Part shown: positions 1 through 9,094 of the stretch, piece by piece
Layout: the number at the start of each line of letters is the position of its first letter
Position numbering within the stretch: the first letter of the stretch is position 1
Made by a program: the position numbers and the translations under genes
Notes under the pieces: generated by a model
The model's input: the letters and a program-made list of their open reading frames with translations, nothing else
Told to the model about the DNA's origin: nothing
Databases searched by the model: none
From: Brevundimonas sp. NIBR10
GTDB lineage: Bacteria > Pseudomonadota > Alphaproteobacteria > Caulobacterales > Caulobacteraceae
Assembly: GCF_027912515.1 (NCBI RefSeq)
Contig: NZ_CP115464.1
Location: 992,001-1,056,000, forward strand
DNA length: 64,000 nt
Direction: 5' to 3'

Positions 1-2970
1 GTCGCCCGACATGTCGCCGACGCCGACGGCCGTGAAGGGTTGGCTCTGGATGTCGTGGCCCAGTTCGCGGAAGTGGCGCTTCACCGCCTCCCAGGCCCCC
101 CGCGCCGTGATCCCCATGGCCTTGTGGTCGTACCCGATCGACCCGCCCGAGGCGAAGGCGTCGCCCAGCCAGAAGCCGTAGTCGGCCGACACCCCGTTGG
201 CGATGTCGGAGAAGGTCGCCGTACCCTTGTCGGCCGCGACCACCAGATAGGGATCATCGCCTTCCCAGGCGATGACATTGGCTGGATGGATCACCGACCC
301 GTCGGCGGCGATATTGTCGGTGATGTCCAGAAGGCCGGAAAGGAAGGTCTTGTAGGCGCGGATGGCCTCGGCCTGTTGCGCATCGCGATCGGCCCCGGCG
401 CGGACCAGTCCGGCCAGATATTTCGGGAAGAATCCGCCCTTGGAGCCGACGGGCACGATGACCGCGTTCTTGACCTGCTGTGCCTTGACCAGACCCAGCA
501 CCTCGGTGCGGAAGTCGTCGCGACGGTCGGACCAGCGCAGGCCGCCCCGCGCCACGGGTCCGAATCTCAGGTGAACGCCCTCGATATGCGGGGCCCAGAC
601 GAAGATCTCGCGATAGGGTTTGGGCAGGGGCAGGTCGTCGAGCTCGCGCGAGGCGATCTTGATCGAGATGTGCGGCTTGGGCGCGCCGTCGGGCCCGACC
701 TGATAGAAGTTTGTGCGCTTGATCGCGCCGATCAGCAGCATCAGTCGGCGCAGCACCCGGTCGTGGTCCAGCGACTTCACGTCCTGGAGCAGGGCCGTGA
801 TCTTGGTCACGAGTTCGGCCGTGTCTGCCTCGCGGGTCGCGGCTGCTCCGCCATAGGCGGGGTCGAATTTGCAGGCGAACAGGCTGATCAGGGCGCGGGC
901 GACGTCGGGATAGTCGCGCAGGGCCTCTTCCTGAACGGCCTGGGACGGGTCGAGGCCGGTCTGCTGGCGATAGCGGGCCAGGGTCCGCACCAGGGCCGCC
1001 TCGCGCCAGTCGACACCCAGTTCGAGCACCAGACGGTTGAAGCCGTCGCTTTCGGTGGTCCTGTTCCAGACGGCGGTGAAGGCGGCCTCGAACGGTGCCT
1101 TCACGTCGGCAAACACCAGCGATCCGCCGCGCGGATCCTCCAGCAGGAACTCGTGGACGTGGATCTCGGGGTCGCCGACGGGTCGGATGGCGTGACCGAA
1201 TTCCTCGAGCGTCTTCAGCCCCATGTCGGCCAGGATCGGCAGGACGTCGGACAGCGGTACGGCCGCGCCGCGATGGTAGAGCTTGAACCGGAATTGCAGC
1301 TCGCTGTCCCCCGACACGCGGAAGGCGCGCACGGCGACCGGTTCGCCGGCTCCTGTACCTGCCCCGGCGTTCAGCCGGTCGATCTCCTGCAGGTCGGCAA
1401 CGGCCTCGGCGGCGTCATAGCGGGCGCGATAGCCCGCCCCGAAAGCCTCGGCCCACTTCGTGGACAGGGCGCCGATCTCTGCGTCGGCGATATCGGCCTC
1501 GCGCGCGGCGGTCTCGAACCGGTCGATCCAGCTGCGTCCGGCCTCGGTGATCGCGGCCTCGAGCGCGACCGGATCCGGGGTCGGGTGATCGCCGGGCGTC
1601 ACGCCCAGGATATAGTGGACCCGCACCAGCGGGGTGTCCGACAGTTGCGGATACCAGGCCGACATCCGCCCACCCCAGGCCCGGGCCAGGATGACGCCGA
1701 TCCGCTCACGCACCGAGGCGTCGAACCGCTCGCGCGGGATGAAGGCCAGGACCGAGACGAACCGGTCGAACGGGTCCTTGCGCGTGAAGGTCTTGATCCG
1801 GGGCCGGTCATAGAGGTGCAGGATGCCGAGCGAGATCGACAGCAGCTCGTCCTCGGTGATCTGAAACAGCTCGTCCCGGGGATAGTTCTCGAGGATGTTC
1901 TTCAGCCGCTTCTCGTTGTGGCTGCCGGGTGCCTTGCCGGCGCGGGCCAGGGCGTTGGCCACCTTGCGCCGGACCAGCGGCACCTCGGAGGCGGCACGGT
2001 CATAGGCCTCGGCGGTGAACAGGCCCACGAAGCGGGTCTCCCCGGCGGGCCGGCCGTCCTCGCCGTAACGCTTGACCCCGACGTAGTCCATATAGGCGCG
2101 ACGGTGGACCCGACTGCGCAGGTTGGCCTTGGCCACCGTCACCGGCTCCGACAGGTCCATTTGCCGTTTCATCTGGGCCGTCAGGATCGCGGGTTCGGAG
2201 GTGCGACGGAGCACCGTCCGCTGGCGGTCGCGCAGCACGCCGACGCCCTCCGCCACCTGACCCAGGGGTTCTTCGGCCGCATAGCCGCCGTCCGCCGTGC
2301 GCGGATAGGCGTAGTCACGCGCGCCGAGGAAGACGAAATGGTCGTCCCGCATCCAGTTCAGGAAGGCGATGTTCTCGGCCGCGACCTCCGGCGACACCGA
2401 GCCGGGGCAGGCCTCGAGATGGGTGATCGATCGCTCCATCAGGTCCGACATGGCAGTGTGATCCTCGACCGCCCACCGCACGTCGGTCATGGCCGTGGAC
2501 AGCTCGGCCGTCAGCACCTCGCGCCGTTCGGCGGGCAGGGGGTCGATCACCACCACGATCGTCGAGATCCGCCCGAAGGTCGAGGCGACAACAGGGTGAT
2601 ACAGGGCCCGGACCGACACGCCCGCGTCGGCCATCTCGCCCATCACGCTATCGACCAGGAAGGGTCGGTCGTCCTGGAGGATGATCACGACGTCATAGGC
2701 CGTCGCGCCGTCCGACGAGGCCAGGGGGCGGACTTCGATCGAGGGGTCCTGGCCGGCCTTGCGCGCCTCGACGGCAGTCCAGACCGCGCCGAGGAGGGCG
2801 GCGAAGGCCGTGACCCCCAGATCCGGCGTCTCGTCGGCCGCATAGTCCTCGTGCGCCTGGGCCAGGAAGGACCGCGCCGTCTCCCCGTCCGGTCCACCGC
2901 TGCCTTGGAAGGCTGTCGCCAGCGCCTCCAGCGAAAACGCCTGAGGGACGGTGCGGAGGTCGCCGGACAT
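1..2970 (-). CDS. gdhZ: NAD-specific glutamate dehydrogenase, large class (3' end outside window)
   Basis: This is the N-terminal 990 residues of a very large enzyme that deaminates glutamate to 2-oxoglutarate and ammonia with NAD+. The frame stays open from the ATG at 2970 to the window edge, so it is cut by the window and not truncated by a stop. The family is usually about 1,600 residues. The first ~600 residues are the regulatory region. The catalytic region is recognised by GGLRWSDRRDDFRTEV near residue 808 and the substrate-binding SKGGFFPK with Lys844. The symbol follows the Caulobacter orthologue, which is reported to link glutamate use to FtsZ dynamics. That role is an inference here. 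A long spurious frame covers the opposite strand. Confidence 0.95.
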   Translation of the reverse strand, partial: MSGDLRTVPQAFSLEALATAFQGSGGPDGETARSFLAQAHEDYAADETPDLGVTAFAALLGAVWTAVEARKAGQDPSIEVRPLASSDGATAYDVVIILQDDRPFLVDSVMGEMADAGVSVRALYHPVVASTFGRISTIVVVIDPLPAERREVLTAELSTAMTDVRWAVEDHTAMSDLMERSITHLEACPGSVSPEVAAENIAFLNWMRDDHFVFLGARDYAYPRTADGGYAAEEPLGQVAEGVGVLRDRQRTVLRRTSEPAILTAQMKRQMDLSEPVTVAKANLRSRVHRRAYMDYVGVKRYGEDGRPAGETRFVGLFTAEAYDRAASEVPLVRRKVANALARAGKAPGSHNEKRLKNILENYPRDELFQITEDELLSISLGILHLYDRPRIKTFTRKDPFDRFVSVLAFIPRERFDASVRERIGVILARAWGGRMSAWYPQLSDTPLVRVHYILGVTPGDHPTPDPVALEAAITEAGRSWIDRFETAAREADIADAEIGALSTKWAEAFGAGYRARYDAAEAVADLQEIDRLNAGAGTGAGEPVAVRAFRVSGDSELQFRFKLYHRGAAVPLSDVLPILADMGLKTLEEFGHAIRPVGDPEIHVHEFLLEDPRGGSLVFADVKAPFEAAFTAVWNRTTESDGFNRLVLELGVDWREAALVRTLARYRQQTGLDPSQAVQEEALRDYPDVARALISLFACKFDPAYGGAAATREADTAELVTKITALLQDVKSLDHDRVLRRLMLLIGAIKRTNFYQVGPDGAPKPHISIKIASRELDDLPLPKPYREIFVWAPHIEGVHLRFGPVARGGLRWSDRRDDFRTEVLGLVKAQQVKNAVIVPVGSKGGFFPKYLAGLVRAGADRDAQQAEAIRAYKTFLSGLLDITDNIAADGSVIHPANVIAWEGDDPYLVVAADKGTATFSDIANGVSADYGFWLGDAFASGGSIGYDHKAMGITARGAWEAVKRHFRELGHDIQSQPFTAVGVGDMSGD

Positions 2971-3096
2971 GGGCAGTGTCTCTTGGAAAGCGCGGCTCTT
3001 GTGGCCGCCTTTGGATGACGACACCGTAGAGCCTCGCAAGGGCTGTGCAAGGCCGGGCGGATTATGCCGCGTCAGAGCCGAGAATATGGCCAGACA

Positions 3097-3127
3097 AACA
3101 AAACCGGACCCGCTTTCGCGAGTCCGG
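3097..3127 (-). terminator. Rho-independent terminator of the outer-membrane protein gene
   Basis: On the minus strand a 10-bp stem, CCGGACTCGC / GCGGGTCCGG with one G-T pair, closes a GAAA tetraloop and is followed by TTTTGTTTG. It lies about 50 bases past the stop of the beta-barrel gene and before the glutamate dehydrogenase start. It should separate the two transcription units. Confidence 0.85.
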
Positions 3128-3174
3128 CGATGTTTTTCGACCCTGCCGGCACGGCAGGCTCAGTCGCCTCGATC

Positions 3175-4044
3175 CTAGAAGCGGTAGCTCATGCCGAGGT
3201 TGAAGCCGTGCATCCCGAAACGCGAGTTCGACCGGATCTGGTCGGTGCCCGTGGTGAAGGGGGCCAGGATGAAGGGGTTGGTCGCCGGGGCCGTGCCCGC
3301 GCCGGTGCGGATCACATAGTCGCCCGCGTCCAGCGAGGTATAGAGGTACTCGCCCGTCAGGCTCAGGTTCGGAGCCAGGGCGTATTCGACGCCGCCACCC
3401 AGCTGGTAGCCGTCAGCCTTGTCGTCGTCGACGCTGGCGCGGAAGGAGTTGGCACCGTTCGAGGTGATGTAGCTGTTGTCCAGCTCGCCGGTCGCATAGC
3501 CACCCGTCACATAGGCGAGCGCCGGGCCGTAGGCGTAGCCGAGACGGGCGCGGACGGCCGCCAGTTGCTGGAGCGTCCGGGTGAAGGTGTAGTAGGCCGG
3601 AGTGGTGCTGAAGCCCGTGACCGAATCTTCCTGGTTCACGAAGCTGTAGTCGACCACGCCGCCGACGACGAAGCTGCCGAGCTGGTAGTCGTAACCGGCG
3701 CGGATGCCGCCCTGGGTTCCGCCGGCATCCTCGTCACAGCCGCTGGCGGCGACGGCGTTCGCGGCATTGCCGTCGCAGAAGCCGGGGCTGAAGGCGTCGG
3801 CACGCGCGGCACCGGCCAGCAGGACGGGATCGCCATAGTTGCCGTCCAGGTTACGGTCGAAGCGGATGCGCTCGTTGCCTTCGCCGTTCTGCTGGGTGAA
3901 GCCGCCGAAAGCGCCGACATAGGGGCCGGTCCAGGTGTCGGGCGTATAGCCCCACATCCCGCTCTGGGCCGAGGCGGCGCCGGCGGAGGCGAAGAAGGCC
4001 GCGGCAGCGGCGGCGGTCAGGAGCGTCTTGGTCGAGCGGTTCAT
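3175..4044 (-). CDS. Outer-membrane beta-barrel protein (OmpA-barrel / porin-like family)
   Basis: 289 residues from the ATG at 4044. A longer frame exists upstream, but only this start gives a clean Sec signal peptide: NRSTK, an Ala-rich hydrophobic core, and cleavage after ASA near residue 26. The mature protein begins with WTGPYVGAFGGF, typical of the small OmpA-like or Omp25-type barrels of alphaproteobacteria. It has alternating aromatic strands such as YQLGGGVEYALAPNLSLTGEYLY. It ends in GMSYRF, and the terminal Phe is the usual BAM recognition residue. A long loop (~residues 40-90) contains two Cys (FCDGN, SGCDEDAGG) that could form a disulphide. It is monocistronic, with terminators on both sides. 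The substrate is unknown. Confidence 0.88.
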   Translation of the reverse strand: MNRSTKTLLTAAAAAAFFASAGAASAQSGMWGYTPDTWTGPYVGAFGGFTQQNGEGNERIRFDRNLDGNYGDPVLLAGAARADAFSPGFCDGNAANAVAASGCDEDAGGTQGGIRAGYDYQLGSFVVGGVVDYSFVNQEDSVTGFSTTPAYYTFTRTLQQLAAVRARLGYAYGPALAYVTGGYATGELDNSYITSNGANSFRASVDDDKADGYQLGGGVEYALAPNLSLTGEYLYTSLDAGDYVIRTGAGTAPATNPFILAPFTTGTDQIRSNSRFGMHGFNLGMSYRF

Positions 4045-4199
4045 GGCGGTGGCGTATCCCGTGGATCGGTGAATGAGGAGAGCGGTCCTGACGGACGCTT
4101 GAACGGAACTACGGCAGCGCTGTTCCCGCGGATGCACACGGGTTTGACTCTGCGGAAGGCTGTGCGACCAATCTGCAACACGTCTGGGTGGTGGGCGAG
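4045..4199. other. Intergenic region upstream of the outer-membrane protein
   Basis: The full gap between the barrel gene and the AI-2E transporter is about 310 bases. This part should hold the barrel-gene promoter. I see no conserved protein, RNA or convincing operator here. Short frames in it are not supported. Confidence 0.5.
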
Positions 4200-4231
4200 A
4201 AAAAGGCCGCCGGACGGGGGGTCCGACGGCC
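4200..4231 (-). terminator. Rho-independent terminator downstream of the AI-2E transporter
   Basis: Read on the minus strand, GGCCGTCGGAC and GTCCGGCGGCC form an 11-bp stem with one mismatch around a short C-rich loop, followed by TTTTT. It lies about 125 bases beyond the transporter stop and before the next gene on that strand. Confidence 0.8.
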
Positions 4232-4354
4232 TCATCCACGATCCGGCGCTAGGAGGGGGAGGGCGCGCCGGTCGGTGAACGCCGGCCCGGAGGGGATGGG
4301 GTCGGCGTCAGACCCCGAGATGGGGTGGGATCATGGCGTTGCAAGGGCAGGGAA

Positions 4355-5506
4355 TTAGGCTTTCGCGTCGTCGACCTGCGACCGGACGCCGCGCTGTCGG
4401 GCTTTCCGGGTCTCGGCCTCGCGTTCTTCGGCCTCATAGGGCTTGCCGTCTCCAGACAACAGGATCGCCATCCAGCGGGATCCCTGGAACTCGGCCAGAA
4501 TGGCCATGGCCATGACGGCCAGGGGCGTCGAGAGGAACATTCCGACCACACCCCACATCTTGCCGAACAGGGCCAGCGACAGCAGCACGGCGACGGCGTC
4601 GATATTCTGGTTGTCGCCCTGCATTCGGGGCTGGACCATGTTGCCGACGATGAACAGGATGAGCTGAAGACCAACCAGCAGGATCAGAGCCGGCCAGTAG
4701 CTCTCGAACTGGACCAGGGCGAAGACGGGCGGTGCCAGCCCGCCCACGGCCCCGCCCAGCACGGGAATGAAGCCCACGATGAAGATGACGAAGGTCCAGA
4801 ACTCCGCATTCTGGAGGCCCACCGCCTTCATCAGGATCCAGGCGGCCACGCAGATCATCGCGCCCGTCACTGACTGGACCCAGATATAGCCCTCGACGCC
4901 GCCGCGTACACGATGGAACACCTGCAAGGCCTCGTCGCGCTGAGCGCCGTCCGGGAACATGGCGACCAGCTTTCTGCGAAACCCGCCCTGCGAGGCCAGC
5001 AGGAAGCCCAGATAGACCAGGACGAAGAAGGCGCCCGACACCACGCCCTGGGCCTGTACGGCGGCGCTGGCCAGATAGGAGCGGATGTCCAGGCCGTTGA
5101 TCACGTCCTGGGCCGTTGGCGGAGAGGCGATCCGTAACACGCCGTAGACGTCGGCGATGATCTGGTCGATGCGCGGTCCGATATTGGTCGCCACGCCCGA
5201 GGCCTGGCCGAAGAAGCCCGCTGCGCCATAGACGATGATGGCGATCGACCCCGCAAAAATCAGGACCACCGCCAGCAGGGCCGCGAGCCCGGCCCAGCGA
5301 TGGGGCAGGGGCGTCTTTTGCTCGATGGTCCGCTTCACGCCGTCGATGACGATCAACAGGAAGATGGCCATGGCCAGGGGCGTCAGGATGTCGGACAGCC
5401 AGACCAGGGCGGCCGCGGTCACCACGACCGCGATCAGGACCAGGGCGTTGCGGGCGACGGTGGGGCTGGGGACGACGACAGGCGTTTTCATGGAATCCGT
5501 TGTCAT
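4355..5506 (-). CDS. AI-2E family transporter (PerM/YdgG-like membrane protein)
   Basis: About 383 residues. Membrane segments: two near residues 20-65 (NALVLIAVVVTAAALVWL, then PLAMAIFLLIVI), one near 75-100, a cluster at ~145-165, and four or more in the last 150 residues. The conserved FIPVLGGAVGG and GNMVQPRMQGD stretches near the end are family signatures. Members are inner-membrane proteins proposed to export quorum signals or small ions; several are Na+/H+ antiporters. The substrate cannot be read from sequence. The ATG at 5506 was preferred. A TTG 7 codons upstream and an ATG 5 codons downstream are alternatives, none with a strong Shine-Dalgarno. The C-terminus is Glu/Arg-rich and cytoplasmic. 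It is divergent from the HerA-like gene. Confidence 0.85.
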   Translation of the reverse strand: MTTDSMKTPVVVPSPTVARNALVLIAVVVTAAALVWLSDILTPLAMAIFLLIVIDGVKRTIEQKTPLPHRWAGLAALLAVVLIFAGSIAIIVYGAAGFFGQASGVATNIGPRIDQIIADVYGVLRIASPPTAQDVINGLDIRSYLASAAVQAQGVVSGAFFVLVYLGFLLASQGGFRRKLVAMFPDGAQRDEALQVFHRVRGGVEGYIWVQSVTGAMICVAAWILMKAVGLQNAEFWTFVIFIVGFIPVLGGAVGGLAPPVFALVQFESYWPALILLVGLQLILFIVGNMVQPRMQGDNQNIDAVAVLLSLALFGKMWGVVGMFLSTPLAVMAMAILAEFQGSRWMAILLSGDGKPYEAEEREAETRKARQRGVRSQVDDAKA

Positions 5507-5592
5507 GGCACGGCGAAGGTCCGTCAATCGGCCTTGGCTCTGGAGAGGCGGATAAGGCTGCGCTAAGCGGGAGGTTCCAACGGAGACTTCTG

Positions 5593-7206
5593 ATGCCCGA
5601 CGCCGCCCCGCTCCTTCCCGGCCTTTTCGTCGGTCAGTCGAATGACGCAGACGTCGCCACCGCCCAGACCCTGCTGTTCCACCGCGCCAACCGGCACGGC
5701 GTGATCGCCGGGGCGACCGGCACCGGCAAGACGGTGACGCTCCAGATCATGGCCCAGGGGTTCTCCGACGCGGGCGTTCCGGTCTTCTGCGCCGACGTGA
5801 AGGGCGACCTGTCGGGGATCAGCCAGGTCGGGACGCCGAACGAAAAGCTGCTGGCCCGCGCCGCCCAGATCGGCCTGACCCTGACGCCCAAGGCCGCGCC
5901 GGTGGTGTTCTGGGACCTGTACGGGGTGAAGGGCCATCCCGTCCGCGCCACCATCTCCGAGATCGGGCCCCTGCTGCTCGCCCGGATGATGGACCTGAAC
6001 GAGGTGCAGGAGGGGGTACTGGCCGTCGCCTTCCATGTCGCGGACAAGGAGGGGCTGCTGCTGCTCGACCTCGACGACCTGCGGTCCCTGCTGGCCTATG
6101 TCGGAGAGAACGCGGCCGTGATCGGGCGCGAGGTCGGCAATGTGGCCCCCGCCTCCATCGCCTCGATCCAGCGGGCCATCCTGCAGCTGGAACAGGACGG
6201 CGGCGACGTCTTCTTCGGCGAGCCGGCGCTGAAACTGACCGACCTGATACAGGTCGCCCCGGACGGCAGGGGTCAGGTCAATGTGCTGGATTCGACCCGG
6301 CTGATGAACAGCCCGCGCCTGTACGGGGCCTTCCTGCTGTGGCTGATGTCCGAACTGTTCGAGCAACTGCCCGAGGTCGGCGATCCCGAAAAGCCGAAGA
6401 TGGTCTTCTTCTTCGACGAAGCTCACCTGCTGTTCCGCGACGCGCCCAAACCCCTGCTGGAAAAGATCGAACAGGTCGTGCGCCTGATACGGTCCAAGGG
6501 GGTCGGGATCTATTTCATCACCCAGAACCCGGCCGACATCCCCGACAGCGTCCTGGCCCAGCTCGGCAACCGCATCCAGCATGCGCTCCGCGCCTACACC
6601 CCGGCCGAACAGCGCGGCCTGAAGGCGGCGTCGGAAAGTTTCCGCGCCAACCCCGCCTTCGACACCAAGGACGCGATCCAGGCCCTGGGCACCGGCGAGG
6701 CCATCGTCTCCCTGCTGGACGAGAAGGGGGCCCCGACGATCACGGCCCGGACCCTGATCCGCCCGCCCGACAGCCGCCTGGGCCCTGCCACCGACGTCGA
6801 GCGTGCGGCGATCATCGCGGCCAGCCCGTTCAAGAGCGCCTATGAAACCACCATCGACCGTGAGTCGGCCGAGGAGGTTCTCGCCGCCCGCCACGCCGCC
6901 GCCGGTGCCGCCGAGGCCGACCGCGAGGCCGCCGAGGCGAAGGCGCGTGCCGACGCCGCCGCCGCCAAACAGCGCGACGCCGACCAGAAGGCGGCCGACA
7001 AGGCAGCGGACAAGGCCGCCCGCGACCAGGCCGCCGAACGCGCCCGCTACGACCGCGAAACCGCGCGCACCCGCGCGCCGGCCAAACCCCGCGCCTCCAG
7101 CCGCCAGACCCCGATGGAGGCCCTGACCAAGTCGGTCCTTCGCACGGCCGGATCGACCATCACGCGGGAACTGTTGCGCGGGATTCTGGGAGGCTTGAAG
7201 CGTTGA
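5593..7206 (+). CDS. HerA-like ATPase, DUF853 family (YjgR type)
   Basis: 537 residues. The ATG at 5593 is preceded by GGAG at 5582-5585; an upstream in-frame extension is not conserved-looking. Walker A is GATGTGKT at residues 40-47. Walker B is in KMVFFFDEAHLLF near residue 272. The stretch YFITQNPADIPDSVLAQLGNR near 310 is typical of the family. Residues ~430-500 are an Ala/Lys/Asp/Arg-rich charged coiled coil, followed by a conserved-looking tail (TRELLRGILGGLKR). Members are predicted hexameric DNA-pumping or DNA-remodelling ATPases; the physiological role is unknown. It overlaps the next gene by one base (TGATG). Confidence 0.9.
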   Translation: MPDAAPLLPGLFVGQSNDADVATAQTLLFHRANRHGVIAGATGTGKTVTLQIMAQGFSDAGVPVFCADVKGDLSGISQVGTPNEKLLARAAQIGLTLTPKAAPVVFWDLYGVKGHPVRATISEIGPLLLARMMDLNEVQEGVLAVAFHVADKEGLLLLDLDDLRSLLAYVGENAAVIGREVGNVAPASIASIQRAILQLEQDGGDVFFGEPALKLTDLIQVAPDGRGQVNVLDSTRLMNSPRLYGAFLLWLMSELFEQLPEVGDPEKPKMVFFFDEAHLLFRDAPKPLLEKIEQVVRLIRSKGVGIYFITQNPADIPDSVLAQLGNRIQHALRAYTPAEQRGLKAASESFRANPAFDTKDAIQALGTGEAIVSLLDEKGAPTITARTLIRPPDSRLGPATDVERAAIIAASPFKSAYETTIDRESAEEVLAARHAAAGAAEADREAAEAKARADAAAAKQRDADQKAADKAADKAARDQAAERARYDRETARTRAPAKPRASSRQTPMEALTKSVLRTAGSTITRELLRGILGGLKR

Positions 7207-7571
7207 TGAGAAACTTTGACCGAAGCCTGATCGTGGCCATGGCTGTGGCGGGATCGGTATCCTGTGCTTCTGCACCGAAGGTCGATGGTCTCGCGAGTGA
7301 TCGCGAGATCACAGACTATGTGACCGGTCACTGGCCGGACTTCACCATGCGGGCAGCTTACCTCGCGGGACGACCGTGGACAGCGAACACACTTCAATCA
7401 GTCAAGGACGTGGTTTGCGAGCCCAGCGAAGACATCATGAAATGTCGTTTCAAGGTCAGCGTTCGCTTTCAGGACGGGGGCCAGGCCTCACCGACACTCG
7501 AGGCCCTTTTTGGCAGGCAGCCCGACGGGTCGATCGAGCAGTATCTGGAAGTCATTGCAGCACCGACCTGA
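7206..7571 (+). CDS. Small secreted or lipoprotein-like hypothetical protein
   Basis: 121 residues starting at the ATG that overlaps the preceding stop, with GGGAGG at 7188-7193. The N-terminus (NRSL-type charged start, then VAMAVAGSVSCASAP) looks like a signal peptide with a possible lipobox Cys at residue 20, although VSC is a weak lipobox. The rest has two Cys (VVCEP and MKCRFK) and strand-rich sequence ending with FGRQPDGSIEQYLEV. I do not recognise a family. Base composition is less G+C-rich than the neighbours, so it may be a recent addition. Translational coupling to the HerA-like ATPase gene is likely. Confidence 0.65.
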   Translation: MRNFDRSLIVAMAVAGSVSCASAPKVDGLASDREITDYVTGHWPDFTMRAAYLAGRPWTANTLQSVKDVVCEPSEDIMKCRFKVSVRFQDGGQASPTLEALFGRQPDGSIEQYLEVIAAPT

Positions 7572-7658
7572 CAATCATCCGGGGACTGGCCGTGACATTC
7601 CATGCGGATGGCGTTGCGTTTCCAACTCGCAGTGGACTGAAGCGTCGATGAGGGCCCG

Positions 7659-8600
7659 TTGACTTCTACAGAGGGCCGCAGAGCTGACCGCGAGGACACC
7701 ATCGCCGGCGGCATCGCCCTGCGGGTCGCGGCGGCGGGGCTGTTCTCGGTGATGGCGGCCCTGCTCAAGCTGGCGACGACGCATGGGGTCGTGGCGCCCG
7801 AGCTGGTGTTCTGGCGCGCCCTGTTCGGCCTGCCGGTCGTGGTGGTCTGGGCACTTACCACGCAAGGGGGGATCGCCTCGCTCAAGGCCCAGCGGCCGGG
7901 GGTCCACGTCTTTCGCTGCGTGCTGGGGATCAGCGCTCTGACGTGCAATTTCCAGGCGCTCAGCATGCTGGCCCTGGCCGATGCGACGACCATCGGCTTC
8001 ACCGCCCCGATCTTCGCCACCCTATTGTCCGGCCTGATCCTCAAGGAGGCGGTGGGTCGCCATCGCTGGGCGGCGGTGCTGATCGGCTTCGTGGGGGTGG
8101 CGGTGGTGCTGCACGGCGGATCGGGTCCGCACGTCGGACCGTCGCTGGTCGGTGTCGCCGTGGGTCTGGTCGGGGCGCTGGGTACCGCAGGCGTCACCGT
8201 CACCCTGCGCCAGCTCAAGGATACCGAACAGGTCGCGGCCATCGTCTTCTGGTTCTTCGTCGCCTCGATCGGCGTCGGGGCGGTGCTGTTGCCCTTCTTC
8301 GGATCGTGGCACGGGCCGGCGGTCATGGCCATGCTGGCCGGCGGCGGTGTCGCCGGGGGTCTGGCCCAGATCTGCATGACCGCCTCCCTGCGCCAGGCCC
8401 CGGTCGCGGTCATCGCCCCGTTCGACTATCTCCAGATCGTGGGTGCGGTGCTGTTCGGCTGGTGGCTGCTGTCAACGACGCCGACGATGAACACCCTGGC
8501 CGGTGCCGCCCTCATTGCCGCCAGCGGCCTCTACACCGTCTGGCGCGAACGCGTCCGGCACAAGGAACGGATGATCCAGAGCACGTCAGCGCCGGTCTAG
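7659..8600 (+). CDS. DMT superfamily transporter (EamA domains)
   Basis: 313 residues and about ten hydrophobic segments, made of two EamA repeats (~residues 17-145 and ~155-295). The motif FTAPIFATLLSGLILKE ends the first repeat and DYLQIVGAVLFGWWLL lies in the second, as in S-adenosylmethionine or drug/metabolite exporters of alphaproteobacteria. The start is a TTG with GAGGG five bases upstream; no in-frame ATG lies near the N-terminus. The substrate is unassigned. Its stop overlaps the last codon of the convergent gene. Confidence 0.85.
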   Translation: MTSTEGRRADREDTIAGGIALRVAAAGLFSVMAALLKLATTHGVVAPELVFWRALFGLPVVVVWALTTQGGIASLKAQRPGVHVFRCVLGISALTCNFQALSMLALADATTIGFTAPIFATLLSGLILKEAVGRHRWAAVLIGFVGVAVVLHGGSGPHVGPSLVGVAVGLVGALGTAGVTVTLRQLKDTEQVAAIVFWFFVASIGVGAVLLPFFGSWHGPAVMAMLAGGGVAGGLAQICMTASLRQAPVAVIAPFDYLQIVGAVLFGWWLLSTTPTMNTLAGAALIAASGLYTVWRERVRHKERMIQSTSAPV

Positions 8601-9091
8601 CGGCGCAACAGCGGTCCGCTTTCATAGCCCTCGAGTGCCCTCGCCCTTTGCTCAGGCGTGAGTTCCCGGACTTCGGGCGGGGTATCGCTGATGACATCGA
8701 CGCAATGCCATTCCGTATTCACGAACCAGTGGGTGAGCGGCCCTGGATAGTCGTTTGTTGCGAATGTCGTGGCGCGCACATAGGCGAGGTAGGCGGAGCT
8801 CGTGACTATTCCGATCAAACCGGGGCTGAAATTGGCCCCGTCCTCCGGACTAAAGTAGCTCTCGTTGCGGACGCTATAGGCCACATAGCGCCACCATGTC
8901 AGTTCAAAGCCACGACTGGTTTGATCCGGCTCGATCGGGTTCGCAGGTCCGAGTTCTGTAACAACGACAATGGATTGTGGTTTTGCTTCCACAAGTATGA
9001 GCCGAAGGTCGTTGGACGATGGCTCCCCAATCTTGACGAGAAGCAGGGAGCTGTCGGCCGATAGAATGGGTTCTGGCAGAAGCGGCGCCAA
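8597..9091 (-). CDS. Hypothetical protein downstream of dut
   Basis: 164 residues from a TTG start three bases after the dut stop, so probably co-transcribed with coaBC-dut. No signal peptide is evident. It contains a central aromatic block (WWRYVAYSVRNESYF, then HWFVNTEWHCVDVI) and a charged C-terminus (ELTPEQRARALEGYE). The composition is clearly less G+C-rich than dut. I do not recognise a family. It reads as a real protein, because it is rich in aromatic residues and not the Arg/Pro/Ala noise typical of shadow frames. The start and even the gene are moderately uncertain. Confidence 0.55.
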   Translation of the reverse strand: MAPLLPEPILSADSSLLLVKIGEPSSNDLRLILVEAKPQSIVVVTELGPANPIEPDQTSRGFELTWWRYVAYSVRNESYFSPEDGANFSPGLIGIVTSSAYLAYVRATTFATNDYPGPLTHWFVNTEWHCVDVISDTPPEVRELTPEQRARALEGYESGPLLRR

Positions 9092-9094
9092 AGC

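Noticed and set aside
40-3018. 992-residue plus-strand frame
   Set aside because: It is the antisense shadow of the glutamate dehydrogenase. The minus strand encodes clear family motifs, and the plus frame is Gly/Asp/Arg-rich noise.
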